Below, piece by piece: positions 24,838 through 35,424 of a stretch of DNA of 64,000 bases (the stretch's first letter is position 1; each line of letters begins with the position of its first letter). A model generated the notes under the pieces. The model was not told the origin of the DNA. It saw only the letters and a program-made list of their open reading frames with translations, and did no database searches. Position numbers and translations under genes: made by a program. Origin of the DNA: Sweltsa coloradensis (taxonomy: Eukaryota; Arthropoda; Insecta; Plecoptera; Chloroperlidae); NCBI GenBank assembly GCA_024449915.1, contig JAMZAV010000024.1:434001-498000 (forward strand), written 5' to 3'.

Positions 24838-27800
24838 CCCCCCCCGTACTACAACCCACCGTACCGTACTACAAGTGTAGGCCCGAGCAAGTCCTACGCA
24901 ACCAAAACGCCAAGCTGCTGTGGGACTCTGTCATCATCACAGACAGGGCGGTCGAGGCAAATAGGCCAGACTTGGTTTTGTTTGACAAAAAAAGCTCAAA
25001 CGGCAACCATCATTGACATCGCCATCCCCTCAGATTGCCATGTGGTCAGCACAATAGCCAATAAGAGGCGAAAATACCAGTCGTTCGCCGTAGAACTCAA
25101 GGACATATACAAGCTGAGGTCCGTTGAAATCGTTCCTGTCGTCGTCTCAGTCAACGGTTTGGTCACCAAAGAGTGGTCAGCGGCAAAGGAGAAGCTCCAT
25201 CTGAAGGACAAGCACGTTCGTGTCATGCAGAAGGCTGCAATCCTTGGTACAAGCAACATCGTGCGGAAGGTCCTCAGCCTCTGAGTTCTGTCGTTCCCCA
25301 CCACCGTTCGGTCCCCACGCTAGGTGCACTCTCGCATCATCTTGGCTCGAGATGAGCTCGGTGGTGCAAAGGAGAGCAGAAAAGAAGAACAAAAACCATA
25401 AAAATAATAATAATAATACATAATAATAATAACAATAATAATACGTAATAATAATGCCCAACTAGATCCCACTTTACCTGTACCTTAACATTTTACTTAA
25501 ACATTAGAACATAACATATATATCTACTTTATAGCCTATTAGTACCTTGATATTGATGAGTACCATCTTTTTGTGTCACATAATATTATATCATCAGGTA
25601 ACATAATCTATATATGATTTATTAGATACAACTGATTGTTATTATATGCTTTGTTCTTAAATTATTTTAAATTGCATTGTATTCCATTTGATTTTGCATG
25701 ATTAGACTAAATCGTTAAACTGACGCAACGCAATAGCCATACACATGCTAATATTTTTTTGTTCTTATTCTTTCAGCTCCCAACGTGAAGCCAACAGAGA
25801 AATCCATTAAGGTATGTACTAAATTAGATCTTCATAATAGCTATGCCCAGCCGAGTACATAGACCTCACCACTAACTCTCTGAGCACGAGAATGAATGGG
25901 CACAGACAGGACACTGTCAAAAAACTAGACCTGAAACCGGTGGCTCAACACGCAGGCACCCACAACAGAGACTTTAACAACTGTTACACCACAAGTGTAG
26001 TGAAGTCGTTGCCCCCATCATGCAATGAGGAACACCTGAGACAATGGGAATTGGCACACCAAATCATCACCAGCTTGCGCCAAAAGCCTAACCTCAATCT
26101 GAGGTAGGCTGCCCACGCCTCCCTCACTAACCCTTCCTACCTGCACACCGCCACCTACTCACCCCAACAGCGCCTTGTAATATAACTTTAAATATTAGTT
26201 CTTCGCCAACGGCCAATGTTCGGTAGGCCGAAACGTTCAACATTTGTGTTAATTGTTAATTGTAAATATATATGTGCACCTTGTCTCGAGCAGCTACCTA
26301 CAACCTTTAAGGTAAGCTGTTGGTCTCCTCTCGCCTTTCCCCAACCACAAACACTGACCTTCTATAATGTTTAGGATGGATGAAATAACAACTTTTTCAT
26401 CAGCATATTCTTTATTGTAGTCATCTTAAATAGAATACTATACTCACTCCTTGACTTGACTGAGTTAGGAGGTTGTAGGGGCCATGGATTGTTGTAGGTT
26501 TTCGTGGCCCGTTGTATGTACAATATTAGGTTCTTGGGTTAAACCGCGTCAAAATTATTGAACCAGTGCAGAGACTGGGACTATATCCTCCAAATTCACC
26601 AAATTCATTTTGTTGTTGTTTCGACATCGTGAATTCATTTGGCGCCGTTTAAATTAGTATTCGTTTGAAATGGACCAATAGTAAGGCTTAAAAGAGCTTA
26701 TGTTACAACTGCGTATGAAAAAGAGGCTTGAGAAGGCTGTGGAAATACCGCGTATCTTCCATCCCAGCCATGCTATCCAGTCATGACCCAGCTGTCAGTG
26801 CTAGGCTAGAGGTAACAACAAGCGATCAAAAATCTTGTACCAGTAGATCGTTGTACCAATTACAGTTGGTGTTAATGTGATTTGTGAATGTGTATATTGT
26901 GAAATGATTAATTGTCTAGGCTTCACTCAGTTATTGAGTAGTGCTTCGTACAAAAACAAAATACAAACTGGCCCAATTCTTTTTTTTTCTCGCCAACATT
27001 TCCTATCGTATTTCTTATTTGTACCCAATTAACCATTACCATTAATAAATATTAGGCCTAGATACTGTATTTTATTGTGGTATGTAGCCATTCAACAAAG
27101 ACAATCACTGGTTAGGCCTACTTATAAATACATATTGGTTAGGCTTCTGTCCTCTTAGGCCTAGGGCCTAGGCCACTTCTGTATTGATTTAGTAATTGGA
27201 TTGATAGGTACAGGCTTGTTTGTGGCCCTAGTTGTTATTAACAAATAATAATATATTAGTTATTTGCCCTAGACCAGATAGAAAATGCTGTACGGTTGAC
27301 GTTTAATCAATGGATTGACTTTTATAAAATGAGAAGTAACAGTTGGGAATTCCGATGTTTTGAGATCGTTTTCATGCATGCAATTTCCTCACAGAGCCAG
27401 CGTTGCAAACAAGGCCTAGAAGTTCACAAGAATCCCCCCCATAGATAGCATGACCAGGCTAGTCATGGAATAGTGAATGTGTATGCATATCAATCCAGCA
27501 AGCAGCAAAGTTTCCGTGAAGGAAGCCTAGCAAGCCTAGGCTGCCCATTTAACATGTAACTTATGGCCGTAAAACCGCGGAAGTACGCGGAAAACGGCAG
27601 GCGTAAACCGCGTATGTATTTAATTGTTGTGCATTGTTACTTTGGAGATAAAATAGTAAACTTAATCACAATCCCATCAACAATGCATGTTTAGAAGAAA
27701 AGTAGATTTAGAAGAAGTTCTTCTGTTGGCAGTATATGCTGAATTGGTACGTTTTTTGCGTCTCCTCAACAATGCCTCAAACGTCACTTACGCGTTATTG

Positions 27801-29828
27801 CCACTTCACCGACGATATGTATAATTCATTGCAAGATACTCTTAAGAAGTTTTATTTGTTCATTTCTATACTCATATGTTCTCTTAATTTTGTTGAACTA
27901 AAGTTTTAGTTGCAGGTCTATGTGTTAAAATATTATTACGGGTGCATATCCTATTATGGACATTTGACAGGTCATTTAAACATGATTTTACTCATGTAGA
28001 GTAGGCCTATAAAGTAAAGAAGTTATTGTGGATACCATTTCTCATTGGTGTCATTGTCATGCAAAAAGTCAGAATCGAGTTTTAAATGCAATTTTATGAA
28101 TTATGCAGCTCCTTGCAGAGCCTTCTTTTGCCGGTCCCGACACTCACAATAATATTATAATTTATAACATGTAATTCAGTCCAGTTAACTTGAACAATAC
28201 GGTGGTCTAGTGGTTAAGGGGTCTGCTGGGCAAGCTTGAGACCCAGGTTCGATCCCCGATTAAGCTGCATTTTGTAGTAAATTTGACTAATACACCTACA
28301 GGAACGTTTACAGACTAACCAAATCGAGAAACACAATTATGAATTACAATGAAATAATTTGTCCATTTTGGAGGGAGGTCATATTAAGGTTTAAATGTTG
28401 TCACCCTAAAATTGCTTTGCTTACCATCTCCATATCTTTGTATAATGATGTGATGCAAAAAACTTATAATTTGTATGCCATCTGTTATTTTTATCATGTG
28501 ACCTAGTGGATTTAAACTGTTTCACTATCTTGTGTTTTAAACTGTGTTTTAAAACTGTGTTTTACTTCTTCAGCCAATCGTCGAGATTCCTGTGGTGGTA
28601 GACCAACCTCGTAACGAACCATCGACTCCGAACCCACCAGACGCTGGAAAACGACCCTCTCCTGACACTAGCGTGATTATGAGTGCAAAGGAAGGAGATA
28701 TCAGAACCACTTCTTTCTTCGCACAGCCCGGCATACTAGCAGGTATGTGTGTAGTTGGCCTACTATCAATCACTTGGTTCTAACAAGAGTCAAATCGGGG
28801 GTGACGTATCGCCAGTTTCTCGTGCTGAGGACTGTCAGTGCTGGCACACCCTTATCTTCTTCGTTGTCTTCTACAACCTGGAGGCGTTTTTACAAGTTCT
28901 CTCCATGTCCAAATTCTCTTCTTTGGATTCTATATATTACTTCTTCTTTCTTCTCACCTGACCATACTTCCGAAGTTTTGCTCTTTCCATTTGTATCGTA
29001 GACTTTCCACTTGCAAATTTGTTCCTTATTGTATTGCTTTGTATATCTTGTCTCAGTTTGTTTGGAATACAGCACTTCATAGCAATTTAATTTCTGCTGA
29101 CTGCAGTTCACTTTCTTCCTTTCCTCCTATTGTCCATGAATCTGATTCATATAATTATGATAATTAAGGTAGAAAATATATTTTGTACATCAACCCCCTT
29201 TTGAATATTTCCCTTTCCCTTAGTAGGTTGTTTACATACAATTTCAATTTGGTAGAATTTATCTGCTCATATAATTCTCCTCGATACTTCTGCAGCAATG
29301 TTTACAAGCATCCTTTATCAGTTACTAATTACCATGGTGCAAACTTCTTGGCTATTATCAACATTTCACGCTTTTCTCTACTTCTTCTCATGTAACGTAA
29401 TACTACACAACAGTCTACACTACATATACTGTATACATACATGTGACTCTTAGATTGTGGGAAGTTTTGCAGATGAATTTGAGGGGGTGGAAGGTTGGGA
29501 TCTAGGCCAGGACTTTCTAAGATGGGTACCTAGATGGTAGTTAGCTATATATGGCGTCAGGTGGTGTGTGGTCCTGTCCGTGCCTTTGTATTATTATTTA
29601 TTATATGTATTATATATTGTTATTATTACTCATGCTGTGCATTTATTGTATTTTGCAGCGGTAATTGGTGGTGCTGTGGTTGGCCTCCTGTGTGCAATTC
29701 TTGTTGTCATGTTCATCGTCTATCGGATGCGCAAGAAAGACGAAGGGTCATATGCGCTGGATGAGCCCAAGCGGTCGCCAACTGTCAATTCTTACACGAA
29801 AAACTCAAACCGTGAATTCTACGCTTGA
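21639..29828 (+). CDS. sdc: syndecan (heparan-sulfate proteoglycan core), four recognised coding exons
   Basis: The coding join is 21639-21840, 25777-25811, 28574-28742 and 29659-29828; every junction keeps frame with GT/AG sites. Known role of the family: a single-pass surface proteoglycan whose chains bind growth factors and matrix, coupling them to the actin cytoskeleton. The first exon encodes an acidic ectodomain with clusters of Ser-Gly in EGSGYG, EYSGSGSG and YEGSGS, typical glycosaminoglycan sites. The last exon holds the membrane helix GGAVVGLLCAILVVMFIVY with its dimerising GxxxG, then the conserved C1 region RMRKKDEGSYALDEPK, a short variable region and the terminal PDZ ligand EFYA before TGA. 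Recognised exons give about 191 residues; with the candidate exon at 85 the total is about 204, usual for the family. The signal peptide is absent from these exons. Confidence 0.96.
23290..23415. repeat. SINE tail fragment
   Basis: The stretch shares the block CACCTACNGGANNGTTTNC...AATCGAGAAAC...TTGTCCATTTTG with the tail of the tRNA-headed SINE at 28200-28375. No tRNA-like head is visible here, so it is a truncated copy. Confidence 0.55.
23515..24085. repeat. dispersed nonautonomous element (GCGAGCG family), copy 1
   Basis: The left end reads GAGCGAGCGTAGCGAGC and the right end GCTCGCTCAACAACGCGTCC then GAGCGTTTTCCTAGTA. The same ends in the same order bound 54195-54908. The interiors share a block near the left end that includes GATCGACCTGAAATTTT. 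The ends form an imperfect inverted pair; a final CCTAGTA resembles a Helitron-style CTRR ending, but that classification is uncertain. Confidence 0.6.
24680..24751. repeat. perfect 18-bp inverted repeat around a tRNA T-arm
   Basis: TTGATTCATAGCAGTTGT (24680-24697) is mirrored by its exact reverse complement at 24734-24751. The 36-base loop contains CTGGGGTTCGAACCCAG, a complete tRNA T-arm/B-box on the minus strand. The flank and T-arm match the tRNA-like SINE at 49273-49344, so this is a truncated, inverted-duplicated SINE copy. Confidence 0.85.
24796..24837. repeat. AAT/TAA microsatellite, left flank of RLE LINE
   Basis: About 14 units of AAT directly upstream of a C run and the LINE remnant at 24867. 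A second TAA-rich tract lies on the other side of that remnant. Confidence 0.95.
24867..25284 (+). pseudogene. RLE-type LINE ORF 3' end (R4/Dong- or R2-like), frameshifted
   Basis: The frame starting YYKCRPEQVL and continuing through KLLWDSVIITDR to ANRPDLVLFDKK carries RPD followed 14 residues later by Asp in TIIDIAIP. This is the PD-(D/E)xK-like signature of restriction-like endonucleases at the C terminus of R2, R4/Dong and NeSL-type LINEs, which nick the target DNA. A frameshift in the seven-base A run near 24986 moves the frame, which then continues to a stop at 25284 after the usual ending VMQKAAILGTSNIVRKVLSL. The reverse transcriptase and CCHC finger are absent, so the copy is 5'-truncated and dead. 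It lies in a syndecan intron between two TAA microsatellites. Confidence 0.75.
25404..25453. repeat. AAT/TAA-rich tract, right flank of RLE LINE
   Basis: An imperfect tract of AAT units directly after the untranslated tail of the RLE LINE remnant. It mirrors the tract at 24796-24837. Confidence 0.85.
25777..25811 (+). CDS. sdc: syndecan micro-exon (ectodomain spacer)
   Basis: A 35-base exon between TTTCAG and GTATGT, starting in phase 1 and ending in phase 0. It encodes PNVKPTEKSIK after a split proline codon. The phases of both neighbours fit only if it is included, which is why it is called despite its length. Confidence 0.85.
25844..26107 (+). pseudogene. Penelope-like element: GIY-YIG endonuclease remnant
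   Basis: The frame reads YIDLTTNSLSTRMNGHRQD, then KPVAQHAGTHNR and an ending of the NLNLR type before the stop at 26105. This is the usual order in the GIY-YIG nuclease region at the C terminus of Penelope-like retroelements, which nicks the insertion site. The catalytic GIY/YIG start and the whole reverse transcriptase are missing, so the copy is truncated. It begins only about 30 bases after the donor site of the 35-base syndecan exon. The downstream 200 bases include a GGCCGAAACGTT block that is typical of such element tails. Confidence 0.6.
28200..28375 (+). mobile_element. tRNA-derived SINE
   Basis: The head carries TGGTCTAGTGGTTA (A box, fits TRGYNNARNGG) and GGTTCGATCCCC (B box) about 40 bases apart, as in tRNA genes. 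The acceptor stem does not close, so it is not a working tRNA. The following about 110 bases share a tail block with 23290-23415. The element lies about 200 bases upstream of a syndecan exon, within the intron. Confidence 0.7.
28574..28742 (+). CDS. sdc: syndecan juxtamembrane ectodomain exon
   Basis: The exon runs from after TTCTTCAG to before GTATGT, phase 0 in and phase 1 out. It encodes a proline- and serine-rich stalk (PSTPNPPDAGKRPSPD) and ends GILA just before the membrane helix. The basic pairs in this juxtamembrane stalk are possible shedding sites; that is inference. Confidence 0.9.
29659..29828 (+). CDS. sdc: syndecan transmembrane and cytoplasmic exon
   Basis: The exon begins after TTTTGCAG with two bases that complete an alanine codon. 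It encodes the membrane helix, C1 (RMRKKDEGSY), a short variable region (RSPTVNSYTKNSN) and C2 (EFYA), followed by TGA. C1 and C2 are the most conserved parts of all syndecans: C1 contacts ezrin-type and Src-cortactin partners, and EFYA binds PDZ proteins such as syntenin and CASK. This exon alone makes the gene assignment secure. Confidence 0.97.
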
Positions 29829-30471
29829 ATTTCGAATGAGGAAATCAAACGACGTTGGTCTTTAAATAACATAAGAATGTGTAAATGTTTCGTCTAACAA
29901 CGTCGAGGAAGTATATACAATAAAGTAAAGAATCAACGTTGGGTCTTTAGTCCGTAAGCGATGCCGTAACGAAAAGATGAAGAAATACGTTTCCGTTGCG
30001 ACGTGTTTGGGAAAGTCTATGCTAAAATCAGAGGAGTGATTTCCAAACTAAAGGACTAATACTAATGCAAAGAATGATTAAATTATGTTACAAGAGAGTA
30101 AATTAAATATCTGATAAATGGGAGGAAATATTTATTTAACGAAGATAAAAATAAACTACAGAAAAAGATAGAATTAAATGAATAGTTTTCCGGTTTGGAA
30201 AAATGCCATAGATACAAGCTTTCAATGAAATAACAGGAAGAATGAAACTGGGAACAAAACAGAAGCACGACAACCAAATGTTAAATTTTGGAGAGAAATG
30301 TGGACAACTAAGAATTCTTCATAACTTTTAAGTTATTGGCGAGTGTTGTGAATCGTGAAAAATTGTCCCGAAGTTTTTTTTAAACTCTTTGGATGAACAA
30401 ACTTTAATCGTTAACTGTTGAATAACGGAAATTAAAGGTTTTAAGTAATAATAGTAATAATAACAGTTAAT

Positions 30472-30472
<1 letters not shown>
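29829..30472 (+). other. sdc: syndecan 3' untranslated region (extent uncertain)
   Basis: Sequence after the stop at 29826-29828. The first AATAAA is at 29919-29924, a plausible early polyadenylation signal. Syndecan messages often have long 3' UTRs, so the real end may be further right. Confidence 0.5.

Positions 30473-30521
<49 letters not shown>
30473..30521. repeat. AAT microsatellite
   Basis: About 16 AAT units. The flanks AATAATAACAGTTAA and TTACTGTTATTATT are near inverse copies, so the locus can form a cruciform around the repeat. Confidence 0.95.
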
Positions 30522-33500
30522 TACTGTTATTATTATCATCATCATTATTATACCATTATAATGAATTGTACTAATAAATATTAAATAATAAGATAGCAAA
30601 CGTTTTTCATGCCAGCTTCTGTGTTTTCACATTTTTGTTAAGAGTTTTGTTTCCATGTGACATACTTATCAACATTTGATGGCTAGCTTGAGAGAAGTTT
30701 GCATTTCTATACCAAGTCAAGAACTAAGCACTAGTCTCGACATTGCCAGAGCATTTTGTTCTGGCAATATCGGGTGACAGTATAACAAAGTTTAGGTCTT
30801 ATCTCAATGTGGACATCACTTTGTTAGTTCTAGTCTTGCTAATGCTGTCTTTATCTATTTCCAAAGTGTGCCTATCTTCTTTTAAATGGAATCCCTTAGT
30901 TCTTAAATGTCATTGGCCATAACAAATATTGATGGCCAATAGTAATTCTCGTACCGGTATATTGGTATTTTTTTCTTGACCTGATCTTCGTAAAAAGAAC
31001 CTTGTAAGTTGGTTGTAAGTTTTTATATTCTTTTATACAATTGTTTTCAAAAGAATGGCTGGATTGTTAAAACAATTAGGGTGAAATCTCTTCATTATGT
31101 TTTTCAAAGGAATGGGTAGAAGAGACTAAACGTTACTATAGGCCAGTTTAATCTTTAAGGGGATGAAATATTTGAAGAATAAAGATTTGTTCCATCATAA
31201 TAGCTAGGAAATTAATTGATTTTGTTGTGGTACTTTTTTCATATGCCATGAAATTTCAAATTTTTAATTTTCAATGTTGGTCTTCTCACCACATTTTCAA
31301 CCAATTTGTGATTAATATTTTTTCAAAGTTATGCTTGGACACAGCTATTCTCAATGTTAAACCACGCTGTTTTAGCCAGAAAACAGAACAACATTGTACA
31401 TTTAACTACGTTGAAATAATGTATGTATGTATGTCTACTTATTGTATGAATGTATTGTTTTTAGCTGTTAACATTTGACTGTTTCACCTTCGAATTACCT
31501 TAATGTATGATTGATTTTATATTTTGCTTACATTTGCCATTTTTCACTGGACCTAGTAGTCTCATTAGGTGTAGAAAGATGGTAACCATGTGATCTGGAC
31601 TGTAAACCAGACGTGCGTGAACCCACCTTACAAGCACTAAGCACAGCCAAGAGCACTACTTACATAGCAAGGTGGAGACCCTTAATGTAACCAAAACATT
31701 AAATCAGATGAAAATAAGAACTACATATACTCTTCTCTAAATACGTATGATCATTCCTTGTTTGTTTGTTTAAAAATATATGATATACCATTTTGATGTA
31801 CTTTACTTTGTCTGGATAAATGTAAACAAATCTGCTTTAAATGTTTTTTTCTACAACATTGAAGTATTTTTATGCAGACTCAAAAGATTCCAATTTGTTA
31901 TATTTTCCTGTTGTACCGGTAAGAAGTTCTTTGGATCTTATGAAGACTAATTCTTTGTGCATTCAATGAAGCAATGTACTACTAAAACAAATTTTATACT
32001 GCAAAGCAACTATCATCACTATTATAATTGTGTGTCAACTGCTTATTGTCAGTAGCTCATACAAATTATAAGTTGATCTTCCCATCCATATCCCACTGGA
32101 TATCTAATGTAAAGTAGGTACCTATTTTTCACTTTGACGTGATCTCATTTCTAGCAACACAGAGAACTTCAGATATTTGTGTTATTGGTGCTTCGATTCA
32201 AAACTTCTTTGTCGGGATTAGTAAATGACTGAAATCTCTTTTTTAGTAATGAATAATAATTACTTGCTATAATGCCACGGAAATGCTGTTTAAGAAATTA
32301 TATATTGACAATTACAGTAGTTGAATGTTCAACGTGTGTTGCAATAGTGGCAAAAACTAGGGATGCTTGTTCCCCACTAAATACGCATGCGCGGGTACGG
32401 TAACCAACTTTTCATTACCTTGTCATTTCCCAATACGTTCCTTTGTTAAGACAAAATAATTTAATCATCGCAGGATTTGAGAAGGACCTTTACGGTGCGT
32501 GCTGTGCAAGGTCTGCACTAAAATGGGATCAGGCATGTGGTTGCTCTGCTGTCTGATTAAGATCAGCTTGGCATGACACAATGCCGCAAAATCGCGTCTT
32601 GTTAATACAGTAACGGGCCATTTGCTATGCGGGTAGCTGGGTATTGCACTAGCATACAAACATTAATTTGTAACTTTCACTCCTAGTTCACAGGACTTTC
32701 TGCTTTCAATGCTTTGTTCAGTGATTCTGAGCTAGAAGCTCTCAGTCTGAATGAGCCATGTTGTCTATATTTACCCTAGTAGATCAGCGAGTCGTGTTCT
32801 GTCATAATTTATTTGCAAATTACTACTTACTTAAAAGTTAGGACTTCCTCAACTTAAAGACAGATTAGATAATTTAAACTATGCTGAGCTGATATTTTCT
32901 TAAATTTGGTAATGAAAATTTATTTTTACTGTCTGAGATGAAATGAACTAACAACCGTTCTCTACAGTTTGTAAAATATTAAGTAGGCTCCTACCTACTA
33001 GATACGTATATTATTTGTACAGTTTTGATAAGTATTGGCAATTTTAACGATAACGTCTTATGTGGGAGATCGAATATTATGCTGGATGAATCCAGCAGAA
33101 ACTCGCTAAAGGTTTTCCATGTACAATTGAATTGATCATTTCATGCAATTTTAAACGCACAATCGTAATTTTCGTGATAGCAATATGAGTTTGGAATTAA
33201 TCTAAACGAGCTTCACAAAGCTCAATGTAGAGTTGCCTTATTCCTTCACTCAATATATTTGTTAGCTCGCACTGACAAACTGGATATTAATGAATATTCA
33301 AATGGACTTATAGCTACCTCATTAGTACATGGAAAACCTTTGATGATTTCAAAGTTTATTTCATAAGCAAGCATATGAGTTGTGACATAATGTATGCTAC
33401 TTACGTAGCAGATATATTTCCAACTTTTACTGTGTAGTAAGAGATGTACAGTGATTCCAACCAAAGAATCCTGATAGCTTTGATATTGCTTTCCCAACAT

Positions 33501-35325
33501 AACGACTGTCTCAACTCTGTATATGCTAGAGCACCGTCAACTCCGTCATCTAGCACATGTAAGCTTGCTTCTGTTGGCTATAGCTATAAGGCAACCTTTC
33601 TCCGTGCATTCATACTACTCTCACATCTACTGCTTACGATGAGAGCATCTGCGTTCTTTGGTTTGAACCCCAATAGAAAATGGTGATTTCATCATGCACA
33701 ATAGTTATAGGCCTATATGCAGAAATTTTGAGTTTTTGTTATTGTTTGGCAAATTAAGTCTTATTATAGAAAATGGTGTTGGAGACAAAGTGGTTCTAGT
33801 TTGATCTTTCCACATTCTCCATTAATCCTCTTAGGCCTGTGTTTAAAGAAGAAAACTATGAAATTATAGTCGCTTAAGCTGGTAAGGTTACTCTCATGTT
33901 TCTCTAAAGCCCTTGTGCTTAAAACTGGCCATTCATATTTGAGAAGTATTGTTCCCTCTTGAGCACACCTCCAAGCAAACTTCATACAACTTGCTTATAT
34001 TTCACTGTAAAATTACAGAACACAAAAACCTACATTTTTTACCCATTTTGCCAGTTTAAATGCTTTTAATCATACTTTTAAATCACTTATCAGTCTCAAA
34101 ATGATCTAGTTTGAGAACATAATAGAATAACTGAAATTGTTGCATTGTTTGTTACCGCCATTTTCAATCTTTTATATCATTTTCTAGTAAACGAAAAAAT
34201 TGTTTGTTACCCAGAATTTGACAAAGAAAAATTGGTACTGTACACGTTTCCGAAATGAAATTTCTTTTTTAAGTTCCAAAGAATTTCTTATGCTTAATTG
34301 TGTGAAACACTAAATATCTGTAAAGTGAATCAATTGGGGAAAATAGCGTCCGTTTTTTAATACATTGGGTCATTAACACTAAAAAAATTGCTAAGAACTG
34401 CCAACTTATAAAGTAGCTGAAATAATATTTGTCAATTTTGTGTCTAGATACGACTGCATTACAGATTTTGGTACAGCTACCTCTTGTTAAGTAATGCTTC
34501 GGGAACAGAGCTTGGAACAGTTCACGTTCTTAGCTAATACTAAACTTGTACAGACGTTATGAGAAGTTTGTGTCAGTATTTTCTGAGGCACGGTACCAAT
34601 TGTTCACATGTATCTAAACGTCCATAGGTGAATTGAGTGACCATTTCAATCTTTCTGACACGCATATTTTACCTGTCGAAATTATCTAGTTGTTGTGCCA
34701 TTTTCCTAGATTTAAAACAATCAGGATTTTTTTAAACTAATATGTAAATAAGCTAGGTTAGGTTATTGTTCACTAAATTCACACAAAATGATGTTATTTC
34801 ATAAAAAATGTAAAGAATAGATGTAGAAAACTTGTGTAATCTTAATTAAAAAGGAACTCATACAAAAATATACTATCTAAAAATCAACTCTTGCCTTTTT
34901 AATTATGTTGACAAAGTTGGGTCTTAAGATGTTACATAATCCTACAATATAGGCACCGAGATTAGCCACTGAAAATACACGCAGAACACTTGGTGGCCAC
35001 TGTGGGCATTAGTTGACTGAATAATTGTGTTACTTCAATGGCTAACGATGCAAATTAGTACATAACCAAAAAAAAATTAAAAATGAGTTTTGCTTAAAAT
35101 GAATCTATACAATCAAAAGTTACAATCAATACAATCATTATTCATTAGTTAATGCCTCCATGCTCTCTGTTTATTAGAACTTAGGAGTGATTTGTTTATG
35201 CAAATTGCTTCTAAAATCTGTAAGACGAACGTACGTAATTTAGTTTGCTGCCATATGATCAGGATTGATGTAGGTAATTAAAAATTAAAATGTAATCATT
35301 ATATTATTTAATGTGCTGAGGTTAA
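30522..35325. other. gene-free stretch
   Basis: No exon, element end or RNA gene could be defended. The composition is AT-rich, with all frames shorter than about 90 codons and unlike known proteins. Confidence 0.5.
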
Positions 35326-35327
35326 TC

Positions 35328-35400
<73 letters not shown>

Positions 35401-35424
35401 ATTATTATTATTATTATTATTATT
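35326..35424. repeat. TTA microsatellite, about 100 bp
   Basis: Over thirty TTA units with one interruption near 35396. It is the longest triplet array in the window. Confidence 0.97.

Noticed and set aside
24996..25461. Minus-strand frames over the RLE LINE region
   Set aside because: They are shadows of the plus-strand LINE reading frame, which carries the recognisable RPD signature.
28200..28270. A functional tRNA gene
   Set aside because: A and B boxes fit, but the acceptor stem does not close and the following tail is repeated elsewhere.
28747..29395. Several plus-strand frames in the last syndecan intron
   Set aside because: They lack homology, overlap each other in different frames, and the exon phases on either side already join cleanly.
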